Shown here: in pieces, positions 32,050 through 40,193 of the stretch
Layout of the letters: every line of letters starts with the position of its first letter
How positions within the stretch are numbered: position 1 is the stretch's first letter
NCBI GenBank assembly: GCA_948442015.1
Contig: CAOJRP010000012.1
Coordinates: forward strand, 1-47,873
Direction: 5' to 3'
DNA: 47,873 nt
From: an uncultured Erysipelotrichaceae bacterium
GTDB taxonomy: Bacteria; Bacillota_I; Bacilli_A; RF39; UBA660
Notes under the pieces: generated by a model
The model's database searches: none
Told to the model about the DNA's origin: nothing
What the model saw: the letters and a program-made list of their open reading frames with translations, nothing else
Translations under genes and position numbers: made by a program

Positions 32050-33996
32050 ATGAAGACTTTAAAAATAATGTTTAAAACGTTTATTATCCTAGGAATTATT
32101 GCAGTAGTTTCTCTAACAGGTTTATATTTATATGCCTATTTTAGTCCGGCGTTAGATATAAAAAATACAGGGCAATTGTATATATATGATGATAATGGAA
32201 ATCAAGTTTTTGGAAATAATACCGATGATTGGGTAAGTGTTTCAGATATTTCTCCTAATTTAATTAACGCTGTTTTATCGGCTGAAGATAAAAATTTCTA
32301 CAAACATAATGGATTTGATTATGCAAGAATTGTTAAAGCAATGCTCACTAATATTAAAAATAAAGACTTATCACAGGGAGCATCCACAATTAGCCAGCAA
32401 TATATTAAGAATTTATTTTTAGATTTTGATAAAACTTGGAAAAGAAAAATTGACGAAGCTTTTTTAACAATTAAATTAGAAACACATTATAGCAAAGATG
32501 AAATATTAGAGGGTTACCTAAATTCCATTAATTATGGAAACGGAAACTATGATATCGAATCAGCTAGTCAGTTTTATTTTAATAAAAGTGCAAAAGATTT
32601 AAATTTAGAAGAAGCTTTAATTCTTGCTGGAATTCCTAAAAGTCCATCTAATTATAATCCAATCAGTAATTATGATAACGCAATTGAAAGAGCTAAATTA
32701 ATTGGAAGTTTAATGCTTAGAAATGAGTATATTGATGAAGAAACATATAATAATTTATTTCAAGAAAAAATACCTATTTATGGTAAACATAATGAAAATG
32801 ATTTACAAATGGTCATGTATTATCAAGATGCTGTTTATGAAGAGTTATACTCTCTAGATGAAATTCCAAAATCTTTGATAGAAACTGGGGGATTAAAAGT
32901 ATATACTTCTTTTAATAAAGAAACCCAAGAAGCGATGGAAAATGCGATAAAAAATAATATGAAAGATAGCAATTTACAAGTAGCTAGTATTATAATTGAC
33001 CCAAATACTGGAAATGTTTTAGCTTTATCGGGAGGTAAAGATTATGCTTTAAGTCAGTATAATAGAGCAACACAAGCAAAAAGACAAGTTGGTTCAACAA
33101 TTAAACCAATACTATATTATTCAGCTTTAGAAAATGGACTTGTATCTTCTTCAACTTTTTTAAGTGAACCGACAACGTTTGTTTTTTCTTCTAATCAAAC
33201 TTATTCACCTTCAAATTTCAATAGTAAATATGCTAATAAAAATATAACTATGGCTGCTGCTATTTCTTATAGTGATAATATCTATGCGGTTAAAACTCAT
33301 TTGTTTTTAGGGGAAAATACTTTAGTAGAAACAGCTAAAAGAATGGGAATCAAAAAAGAATTAGAAGCAATTCCTTCTTTAGCTTTAGGTACTTGTGAAT
33401 TATCTATGCTCGATTATGCTAATGCTTATACAACTTTAGCTAATGGTGGTTATAAAAAAGATATTTCTTTTATTACAAAAGTAGAAGATATGGAAGGAAA
33501 TATCTTATATGAAAAGAAAATAGAAGATGATTTAGTATTAAATACTAATTATACATACATTTTAAATGAAATGATGACTAGTACCTATAATAGTGCTTTT
33601 AAAGATTATAGTAATCCGACTGTTATTAGTCTAGCTTCAAAAATCTCAAGAAAATATGCGATGAAAACAGGCTCTTCGGGAACAGATTTTTGGATGATAG
33701 GTTATAATCCTGATATATTAATGCTTGTTTGGAATGGATATGATGATAATAAAGAACTAGAAGTAAAAGATGGGCAAATATCAAAAAATATTTGGGTAGA
33801 AACCGTGGAAAGCACTTTAAAAGATAAAGAGGAAAGTTGGTATGAACCAACCGAAAATATTGTGGGAGTTCCTTTAAATGCCATAGATGGAAGTAGTAAT
33901 TACTCAAAAGAGAATATGTATATTTTTTACTATGTCAAAGGTAGTGAAAATACTAGTCAATATGTTAATTTAGAACAAGAAAAAACAACCGAATAA
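32050..33996 (+). CDS. Class A penicillin-binding protein
   Basis: A bifunctional peptidoglycan synthase of 648 aa. One N-terminal transmembrane helix (IILGIIAVVSLTGLYLYAYF) is followed by the GT51 glycosyltransferase with EDKNFYKHNGFDYARIVKA and GASTISQQYIKNLFLD. The transpeptidase has the three penicillin-binding motifs: SxxK in GSTIKPILYYSAL, SDN in AISYSDNIYAV, and KTG in YAMKTGSSGTDFW. AGGTGG precedes the ATG. It is one of only two genes left of the origin that run rightward, facing the fork. It resembles PBP1A/PBP2D; I cannot choose. Confidence 0.95.
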   Translation: MKTLKIMFKTFIILGIIAVVSLTGLYLYAYFSPALDIKNTGQLYIYDDNGNQVFGNNTDDWVSVSDISPNLINAVLSAEDKNFYKHNGFDYARIVKAMLTNIKNKDLSQGASTISQQYIKNLFLDFDKTWKRKIDEAFLTIKLETHYSKDEILEGYLNSINYGNGNYDIESASQFYFNKSAKDLNLEEALILAGIPKSPSNYNPISNYDNAIERAKLIGSLMLRNEYIDEETYNNLFQEKIPIYGKHNENDLQMVMYYQDAVYEELYSLDEIPKSLIETGGLKVYTSFNKETQEAMENAIKNNMKDSNLQVASIIIDPNTGNVLALSGGKDYALSQYNRATQAKRQVGSTIKPILYYSALENGLVSSSTFLSEPTTFVFSSNQTYSPSNFNSKYANKNITMAAAISYSDNIYAVKTHLFLGENTLVETAKRMGIKKELEAIPSLALGTCELSMLDYANAYTTLANGGYKKDISFITKVEDMEGNILYEKKIEDDLVLNTNYTYILNEMMTSTYNSAFKDYSNPTVISLASKISRKYAMKTGSSGTDFWMIGYNPDILMLVWNGYDDNKELEVKDGQISKNIWVETVESTLKDKEESWYEPTENIVGVPLNAIDGSSNYSKENMYIFYYVKGSENTSQYVNLEQEKTTE

Positions 33997-34021
33997 TTGG
34001 CTGTTTATCTTGTTTTTTGTT
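33975..34021. terminator. Shared bidirectional terminator holding both stop codons
   Basis: ACAAGA (33975-33980) and TCTTGT (34008-34013) enclose an inner stem (ACAACC/GGCTGT) with an A-run on one side and a T-run on the other. The stop codons of the convergent penicillin-binding protein gene (33994) and the membrane-protein gene (34005) lie inside the hairpin. Confidence 0.8.
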
Positions 34022-34385
34022 TATTTTTTAAATATTTTTTCTTTAAAGCAAGAGCAGTCATTATAGTTATTAATCCTACTCCTACTATACCACTTGCTAA
34101 AGCCTGAGTATTATTGTTAGTTACTTCTTGTGTTGATTCAGTTTCTCTAATATTACTCATTTCTGGATAATTATATTCAATAAAAGCTTCTAAGTCTTGG
34201 AATACAAGTTCATCAACCATTTTATCAGCTGTTTCAAAAAAGTTTTCTATTGCTTCATCAGAATATTCATAACTTTTTAATAATTCTCTCATGCTTTCTT
34301 TTATTTCTAATATTTCTTCCTCAGTTTGCGCATTTATTGCTACTTTATAATATTCTCCTAAAAATTCAGATGTGGCTGGTTGCAT
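34005..34385 (-). CDS. Small membrane-anchored protein, C-terminal part of a surface-protein locus
   Basis: A 126-aa protein. Residues 20-60 (EEEILEIKESMRELLKSYEY...IENFFETADKM) are similar to the last 40 residues of the preceding M15 gene. After an Asn/Thr-rich linker comes a C-terminal transmembrane helix (LASGIVGVGLITIMTALALK) and a Lys tail, a sortase-like anchor layout without LPxTG. AGGGAGG precedes the ATG, 14 nt after the M15 stop. I infer it belongs to the same surface system; function unknown. Confidence 0.65.
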   Translation of the reverse strand: MQPATSEFLGEYYKVAINAQTEEEILEIKESMRELLKSYEYSDEAIENFFETADKMVDELVFQDLEAFIEYNYPEMSNIRETESTQEVTNNNTQALASGIVGVGLITIMTALALKKKYLKNKQKTR

Positions 34386-34399
34386 AATTTTCCTCCCTT

Positions 34400-34897
34400 C
34401 TAATTACTTTCTAACATTTTATCTGCATCTTCAAAAAATGCCTGCATTTCATATTTTTTAAAATTCCAACTTAATAGTCTATCTTTCATTTCTTGTTTTA
34501 ATCTTTCAATTTCTTCAGGACTTCCTGCATTTCTTACATCATCACAATAGGTTTCAAGATATTCCCAACCTTTATACATTCTTTTACCCATTTTATCTGG
34601 TCCAATATGGAAATGCTCTGTTGGTCCTCCTGTTGCAGCATTTACACAAGCATGGGACTCATCTATAACACCTAAATCATTTTCTTTAAGATACGCCACC
34701 ATTTCTTCATTATGAAGCATAAAATTTCTTAAAGCAACAAAATCGCCATCTTGAGGAACAATATCAACTGCGGCACCATTGCGATGATGACTTCTATCAT
34801 TAGCATAGCCAATTCCAGAATTATGAGGACGATAAGAATATATAATATCTATTTTCATACCATTTCTTTCAAAAATATCTTGAACTTCTTGACTCAT
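34400..34897 (-). CDS. M15-type peptidase domain, 3' part of a disrupted gene
   Basis: A 165-aa open frame with the zinc peptidase motif SHHRNGAAVD (SxHxxGxAxD) near residue 32 and the second motif GGPTEHFHIGPD near 92. Both metal motifs of M15/VanY-type peptidases are intact, and YSYRPHNSGIGY fits the fold. These usually cleave peptidoglycan cross-bridges. The ATG at 34897 has no ribosome site; the reading frame continues upstream (LAGQKMSQE) and joins the disrupted gene through a frameshift, so this is probably the tail of a longer dead or phase-shifted gene. Confidence 0.75.
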   Translation of the reverse strand: MSQEVQDIFERNGMKIDIIYSYRPHNSGIGYANDRSHHRNGAAVDIVPQDGDFVALRNFMLHNEEMVAYLKENDLGVIDESHACVNAATGGPTEHFHIGPDKMGKRMYKGWEYLETYCDDVRNAGSPEEIERLKQEMKDRLLSWNFKKYEMQAFFEDADKMLESN

Positions 34898-35204
34898 TTT
34901 TTGACCTGCAAGATTTTTTCATATTCAGGTTCTCCAGGATTTACAACAAAGACTTTTGGTTCATATCCATTAAAAGTTCTAAAAGGTTCTTCTCCAGGAA
35001 CTAAATTGTTCATATCTGTATTTTCTTCAATTGTTTCAAAAATGGGAGTTTCTTCTTTTTCTTTTTATTTAACCATTATAGTCTCTCCTAGAACTATATT
35101 TGATTTTGGAGTTTTTTCCTCAATCATTGTAGTTTCACCTGATACTAAATTTGGCTTTGTTTCTTGGATAATTTCTGCATTATTAATTTGAGAAGATTGA
35201 TTAA
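34898..35204 (-). pseudogene. Upstream part of the disrupted M15 surface-protein gene
   Basis: Minus-strand codons read INQSSQINNAEIIQETKPN and NLVSGETTMIEEKTPKSNIV, then an in-frame TAA at 35065-35067, then ETPIFETIEENTDMNN...EYEK. At a T6 run (34914-34919; A6 on the coding strand) a one-base shift brings the frame into LAGQKMSQEV of the M15 open frame. So one nonsense and one frameshift mutation separate the pieces. Low-complexity Glu/Thr-rich composition fits a cell-surface linker. Confidence 0.75.
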
Positions 35205-35501
35205 TTCCTTGATATAGTTAGTACTATAAGTTGTTCCTTAAATATTGGTAAAAATGTAGCTTTAGAAGAATATAATCTTGATGAACAGACTTTAACTAAA
35301 GAGGGAACATTAAGTAAAGATAATATTGATTTTTCCAGAATAGCAACATCTTCTTCAAATGTCAAAAATGAAAATTTTATCACTATAAAAAATACTAAAT
35401 ATTTGGGTGATACTGGGGAGTTAACTTACAAAATACGAGATGATGGAACTGTCGCAATAATGGAAGACGGAATTATTTTAGGGTTTACTGATTTACATTA
35501 A
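35205..35501 (+). pseudogene. Plus-strand orphan C-terminal fragment, 98 codons
   Basis: An open frame without a start codon: LTKEGTLSKDNIDFSRIATS, then NENFITIKNTKYLGDTGELT and YKIRDDGTVAIMEDGIILGF, with TAA at 35499. Composition is protein-like on this strand, in contrast to the minus strand. It lies between the N-terminal fragment and the rest of the minus-strand surface-protein gene. The fold looks like a small beta domain; I do not recognise the family. Confidence 0.5.
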
Positions 35502-35580
35502 TTCGAACTTTATTTATATTGTTTGTACTAGAATTTGTACTTGTTGAAACACTTTTATTATTACTAGCTTGAATTGCCAT
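35485..35580 (-). pseudogene. N-terminal fragment of a surface-protein gene, 31 codons
   Basis: Begins MAIQASNNKSVSTSTNSSTN and stops with TAA after INVNQ. The ribosome site GGAAGGTGAG is excellent and a TATAAT lies at 35622-35627, so the start of the gene is well preserved although the product is cut short. Ser/Thr/Asn-rich and without a classical signal peptide. Possibly the original start of the disrupted M15 gene. Confidence 0.5.
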
Positions 35581-35702
35581 AACAATCTCACCTTCCTTAA
35601 AATAAGTATATCCCTAGTCTTATTATACTTAAATTAATTTATTTTTTAAACAAGAAACAATTTTTTTGACAATAAATAGACATATAAATATTAAATTCAA
35701 AT

Positions 35703-35735
35703 AAAAAAGTAACCTCTATGATTACTATTTTTTAA
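35703..35735 (-). terminator. Intrinsic terminator of noc
   Basis: Minus strand AGTAAT / GTTACT with an 8-nt loop (7 positions include one G-T pair), followed by a T-run; the stem overlaps the TAG stop codon. Confidence 0.65.
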
Positions 35736-37056
35736 TTTTTACTGTTATTTGATACTCATCATCTAAATCAATTTCATCAACAATAATATTAAATCCTTTA
35801 TCTTTTAAAAGATTTATAGAACTTCTTGTTTCTTTTATGGCATCAACAAGTTCCATTTTTTCATTTTCTATTAATGTTTCGCTTACTTTTGAATCTAAAT
35901 TATCTACTCTACTCATTGGGTCAATAACAATTTCTTCTTTAGGGTTAGTTATTGGATTATCTAAAGTTTCATCAAGCATTGGTGTGAAAAAACGATTATT
36001 AGGGTTAGTATTGAAAGGAGAATTTAATTCTTCTCTTATTTCAGGTTCAGCAGGTTTTTCTAAAACACTTGAAACTTCATTAGATATCGAACTTTTATCA
36101 TCAATTATATCTAACTCGTTATTTTTAAAAACATCGGTTGTTTTTATTTCTCCCATTTCCATATTAGCAGGTTCATCATCAGTAAAATTAAAGAAACGAT
36201 TACTATTTTCACTATGATTTTCATTTGATGGAGGTGCCATTAAATCTGGTTTACTTTCTTTTTCCATAACTATAGGGTTACCTCCTAAATTAGAAGGAAG
36301 AGAACTACTATACTCTGTCATCATACTATCAGGTACCATCATACTATTTATATCTTTTTGAACCTTTTCAGGATTAATATCTTGTGCATGAGCTTTTATA
36401 TCTTCAATATTTGGTGTTAAATTAACTGTTGGAACATCTTCCTCATCTTCTTCATCAAGATATTTCTTAATTTCTTGGTCTAACTGTCTTACTGTTAATC
36501 TCTCATTAATTATTCTATTTAACCACTTTCTTTGGTCATCAAGTGATTCTAGTTGCAGCAAAGACCTAGCATGTCTTTCTGATATTTTTTCCTGCAGTAG
36601 TGCTTGCTGTACTTCTTCATCTAAATTTAAAAGACGTAATTTATTGGCAACAGCTGGTTGAGAAAGCCCCATTTTCGTAGCTAGCTGTTCTTGTGTTAAA
36701 TATCCTTTATCTAACAAATTTTTATAAGATTTAGCCTCTTCGATTGGTGTTAAATCTCTTCTTTGAATGTTTTCGACTAAAGCGACTTCCGCACTTTTGT
36801 TATCATCAATATTTGAAATTACAGCAGGTACTGTCGTAAGACCTGCCATAGTAGCAGCTTTATATCTTCTCTCTCCAGCTATTATTTCATATTTATTACC
36901 AAGTTTTCGCAAAACAAGTGGCTGAATAATACCATGTTCTTTAATTGAAGCCGATAACTCCTTTAAACCTTGTTCATCAAAAGCAATTCTTGGCTGAAAT
37001 CTATTTGGAATAATATCATCCAAATTAACCTGTAATACTTCATTATCCATGTTCAT
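35725..37056 (-). CDS. noc: ParB/Noc family DNA-binding protein with long acidic tail
   Basis: A 443-aa ParB-family CTPase clamp. It has the CTP motif IIAGERRYKAATMAGL near residue 60, ALVENIQRRDLTPIEEAKSY near 90, the HTH QEQLATKMGLSQPAVANKLR near 120 and ISERHARSLLQL near 160. NRFQPR at the start, ERHAR and LTVRQLDQEI favour Noc (nucleoid occlusion) over ParB, and so does its place next to rsmG. Noc's usual amphipathic membrane helix at the N terminus is missing. The C-terminal 240 residues are Asp/Glu/Ser/Asn-rich with two NRFF motifs. No parA follows. GGGG precedes the ATG. Confidence 0.88.
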   Translation of the reverse strand: MNMDNEVLQVNLDDIIPNRFQPRIAFDEQGLKELSASIKEHGIIQPLVLRKLGNKYEIIAGERRYKAATMAGLTTVPAVISNIDDNKSAEVALVENIQRRDLTPIEEAKSYKNLLDKGYLTQEQLATKMGLSQPAVANKLRLLNLDEEVQQALLQEKISERHARSLLQLESLDDQRKWLNRIINERLTVRQLDQEIKKYLDEEDEEDVPTVNLTPNIEDIKAHAQDINPEKVQKDINSMMVPDSMMTEYSSSLPSNLGGNPIVMEKESKPDLMAPPSNENHSENSNRFFNFTDDEPANMEMGEIKTTDVFKNNELDIIDDKSSISNEVSSVLEKPAEPEIREELNSPFNTNPNNRFFTPMLDETLDNPITNPKEEIVIDPMSRVDNLDSKVSETLIENEKMELVDAIKETRSSINLLKDKGFNIIVDEIDLDDEYQITVKIKK

Positions 37057-37095
37057 ATTATCAGCCCCTTTTTTCTATTCTGTTATAATAATACC

Positions 37096-37824
37096 TTATT
37101 TTATATTTTTTTTCAATGGATATTTAATTATTTTGTCGTAACGTCGCGGATAATTACTAGGTGTCTTAGCTATCTTATTTATTTTAAGAATAGCTCTATC
37201 ACTTGCTTCTTTAGGTAATTTAAACTCTTCTATTTCTTCTATTTCTCCACCTAAAATAGAAATTGCTTCTTGTGCTTCTTCTAATTCTTTTTTATATTTT
37301 CCTTTCATTGCTAAAAAGTAACCATTTAATTTTACAAAAGGAATAGCAAGTTCAGATATAGTATTTAAGTTAGCTACTGCTCGTGCTGTTACAATATCAA
37401 ACTCATCATGAACTAAAGGAAAATAGTCTTCGCTTCTTTTATCAACAAAATCAATTCTTTTAATATTTAGTTTGTTTGTTAATTCAGCTATAAAATTGAT
37501 TCTTTTCATACTAGAGTCAAGCACAGTTAAATTAATACTAGGTTCAATTATTTTTATTACAATTCCTGGAAAACCTGCCCCACTTCCAATATCTAATACT
37601 TTAGAATTAGGTTTAATTACACCTGATTTAAAGATAGTTATACAATCATAAAAATGCTTTAAATAAACACTCTCTTCATCTTTAATAGCTGTTAAATTAA
37701 CGACTTTATTTTTTTCAAGTAGAAAATCACAATATATTTGAAATTGGTTTAATTGCTCTTCACTTAATTTAATTCCTAATTTTTCTACTTCACTAATAAA
37801 CTCTTCTTTATTCATCTTTACCAT
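37096..37824 (-). CDS. rsmG: 16S rRNA (guanine-527-N7)-methyltransferase RsmG
   Basis: Methylates G527 of 16S rRNA with SAM. Motifs: KVLDIGSGAGFPGIVIKIIE near residue 80, LTVLDSSMKRINFIAELTNK, and IVTARAVANLNTISELAIP near 135, all typical. 242 aa, normal. The open frame begins at 37824 with a second ATG at 37815; both overlap the mnmG end. Confidence 0.97.
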   Translation of the reverse strand: MVKMNKEEFISEVEKLGIKLSEEQLNQFQIYCDFLLEKNKVVNLTAIKDEESVYLKHFYDCITIFKSGVIKPNSKVLDIGSGAGFPGIVIKIIEPSINLTVLDSSMKRINFIAELTNKLNIKRIDFVDKRSEDYFPLVHDEFDIVTARAVANLNTISELAIPFVKLNGYFLAMKGKYKKELEEAQEAISILGGEIEEIEEFKLPKEASDRAILKINKIAKTPSNYPRRYDKIIKYPLKKNIK

Positions 37825-39676
37825 ATTCTTTCTTTAAATAAATACTTAAAACAGAGATATCGGAAGGATTTACACCACTTATTCTAATAGCTTGCGCAAT
37901 AGTTCGTGGTTTGACTTCTTTAAGTTTCTGCCTTGCTTCAGAAGCGATATTTTTTATTTTGTCATAATCGATATCAAGAGGTATTTGCTTTTTTTCCAAT
38001 TTTAACATTTTTTCAGCTTCTTTTTTAGCTTTTTCAATATATCCTTCATATTTTAATTCAATTTCTACTTGATTTTGGATATATTCCCTAAAAGGAATAT
38101 CTATTAAAGAACACATAAATTTCATATTAATTTCTGGTCTTTTTATTAAATTACTTAAAGTTAAACTTCCTACAGGTAAAGATAGATTATTCTCCTTAAA
38201 TTTATTTTTAACACTATCATCTATTTTAAGACGAGTAGTATCCATATACTCTTTTAATTCCTGAATTTCTTTTTCTTTCTTAATTAACTTTTTATATCTT
38301 TCCTCATCAATTAATCCTACTTCATAACCATTTTTTCGAAGTCTTAAATCAGCATTGTCATGTCTTAAAAGAAGGCGAAATTCTGCACGTGATGTAAGTA
38401 GTCGGTAAGGGTCACGAATACCTTTCGTAATCAAATCATCAATTAAAACACCGATATAAGCATCACTTCTTTTTAAGATTAAAGGCTCTTTTTCTTCCAG
38501 TTTTAATGTCGCATTAATTCCAGCCATTAAACCTTGACAAGCTGCCTCTTCATAACCACTAGTTCCATTTATTTGTCCTGCTGTAAATAAATTTGCAATT
38601 ATTTTTGTTTCTAAACTTGCTTGTAATTGTGTGGGATATATAGCGTCATACTCAATAGCATAGCCATATTTTAAGATTTTCGCGTTTTCAAAACCTGGCA
38701 AACTATGAACCATTTTTTCTTGAACATCAGGTGGCATTGAAGTCGAAAATCCCTGCAAATATATATCATCATAATACTTACTTTCTGGTTCAACAAATAA
38801 TTGATGTTTCTCTTTGTCTGCAAAACGAACAACTTTATCTTCAATTGATGGACAGTATCTTGGTCCAATACCTTCAATATCATCTAATGCCCCATACATA
38901 CTTGATTTATTTAAGTTTTCTCGAATTATTCGATGTGTTTCTTCCGTTGTATAAGTTAAATAACAAGGTAGTTGTTCTTCGATTTTATAAAGTGGTTCTA
39001 AATCAAAACTAAAAGTATGATAGACACTATCGCCTGGCTCCATTTTTAATTTAGAGTAATTAATAGAATTTTTATCAATTCTTTGGGGAGTTCCTGTTTT
39101 TAATCTAATTATTTTAAAACCATATTTTTTTAAATTATCACTTAAATAATTAGATGGTTCTTCCCCATGAGGACCTTTTCTTGTTCTAGTATTCCCAACT
39201 AAAATATCAGCTTTTAAATAAGTTCCTGTCGTTAAGATAACAATTTTAGAATTAATTTTTGTCCCATCACTTAAAACTATCCCCTCTACTTTATTATTGT
39301 TAATTATTAAGTCTTCAACCATACCTTCTTTAATTTCTAAAGTATTTAACTCATTTAAAGTTTTAAGCATTTCTTTAGGATAAGTTACTTTATCTCCTTG
39401 GGCACGTAGAGCTCTAACAGCAGGACCTTTTGTATAGTTAAGCATTTTTATTTGTAAATGGGTCTTATCCGCAATTTTACCCATAATACCCCCTAAAGCG
39501 TCAATTTCTCTTACAACAATTCCTTTAGCACTTCCACCAATATGGGGATTACAAGGCATGTCAGCGATATTTTTTAAATTACTAGTAATTAAAAGAGTTT
39601 TATAATTTTTTTTAGCACTTGCATAAGCAGCTTCACAACCAGCGTGACCTGCACCAACAACTATAATGTCATACAT
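37808..39676 (-). CDS. mnmG: tRNA uridine-5-carboxymethylaminomethyl modification enzyme MnmG
   Basis: With MnmE it installs the cmnm5 group on wobble U34 of tRNAs, using FAD, NADH and folate. The 622-aa protein starts MYDIIVVGAGHAGCEAAYAS (FAD Rossmann). It has MPCNPHIGGSAKGIVVREID, TGTYLKADILVGNT and ATAGQINGTSGYEEAACQG-like motifs in the middle. The start at 39676 is preferred: AAGGTG lies 6 nt before this ATG. Overlaps rsmG. Confidence 0.98.
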   Translation of the reverse strand: MYDIIVVGAGHAGCEAAYASAKKNYKTLLITSNLKNIADMPCNPHIGGSAKGIVVREIDALGGIMGKIADKTHLQIKMLNYTKGPAVRALRAQGDKVTYPKEMLKTLNELNTLEIKEGMVEDLIINNNKVEGIVLSDGTKINSKIVILTTGTYLKADILVGNTRTRKGPHGEEPSNYLSDNLKKYGFKIIRLKTGTPQRIDKNSINYSKLKMEPGDSVYHTFSFDLEPLYKIEEQLPCYLTYTTEETHRIIRENLNKSSMYGALDDIEGIGPRYCPSIEDKVVRFADKEKHQLFVEPESKYYDDIYLQGFSTSMPPDVQEKMVHSLPGFENAKILKYGYAIEYDAIYPTQLQASLETKIIANLFTAGQINGTSGYEEAACQGLMAGINATLKLEEKEPLILKRSDAYIGVLIDDLITKGIRDPYRLLTSRAEFRLLLRHDNADLRLRKNGYEVGLIDEERYKKLIKKEKEIQELKEYMDTTRLKIDDSVKNKFKENNLSLPVGSLTLSNLIKRPEINMKFMCSLIDIPFREYIQNQVEIELKYEGYIEKAKKEAEKMLKLEKKQIPLDIDYDKIKNIASEARQKLKEVKPRTIAQAIRISGVNPSDISVLSIYLKKEYGKDE

Positions 39677-39681
39677 TTTTT

Positions 39682-40185
39682 TCACCTTACTTCTTTTTCA
39701 TAATAAATATAATGACCGGGATAATCATCATACTCAAATTCTCCTATTTTTTGATAACCAAGTTTTAAAAATAGATTATTCATTTTGGTATTTTTTTCTT
39801 CAGTATCTCCTTTTAAAATTTCGATTTTGTTCTTAATAGCCAAATCTTCACAAAAATGCAATAATTTATTGGCAATATCTTGGTTTCGAAATTCTTTTTT
39901 GATTGCCAAACGATGAAGAATATAAGATTTTTTAGGGCTATTTTCTAATAATTCATCATAATAACCATTATCAGCTGATACCGAAATAACACCTTTTATG
40001 ATATTATCTTCCTTATATACATATAAGTTCTCATTTTTTATATCATTTTCTAACTGAATTGCATTTGGATAATTATCTTCTGTTGAACCCCATTGTAAAT
40101 TGTTTGTTTTTAACAATTCCTTTTTAATTGGTTCGATAATATTTAAAATGTTATCTAAATCATCAATTGTGGCTTCTATAATCAT
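39682..40185 (-). CDS. GNAT family N-acetyltransferase
   Basis: A 167-aa acetyltransferase with the acetyl-CoA motif RLAIKKEFRNQDIANKLLHF near residue 90 and a GVISVSADNGYYDELL strand region. The substrate is unknown. It is inserted between mnmE and mnmG, which are usually adjacent in Bacilli; its end is 5 nt from the mnmG start and its start follows mnmE closely, so it is co-transcribed. AGGAAAGTAGG lies before ATG 40185. Confidence 0.85.
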   Translation of the reverse strand: MIIEATIDDLDNILNIIEPIKKELLKTNNLQWGSTEDNYPNAIQLENDIKNENLYVYKEDNIIKGVISVSADNGYYDELLENSPKKSYILHRLAIKKEFRNQDIANKLLHFCEDLAIKNKIEILKGDTEEKNTKMNNLFLKLGYQKIGEFEYDDYPGHYIYYEKEVR

Positions 40186-40193
40186 ATATTTAC

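Noticed and set aside
35214..35383. Minus-strand 60-codon frame at 35201-35383
   Set aside because: It is the antisense of the protein-like plus-strand fragment and has no ribosome site.
35205..35501. Invertible phase-variation segment
   Set aside because: No flanking inverted repeats longer than a few AT bases, no recombinase nearby, and turning the segment round would not restore an open frame because it ends in its own stop.
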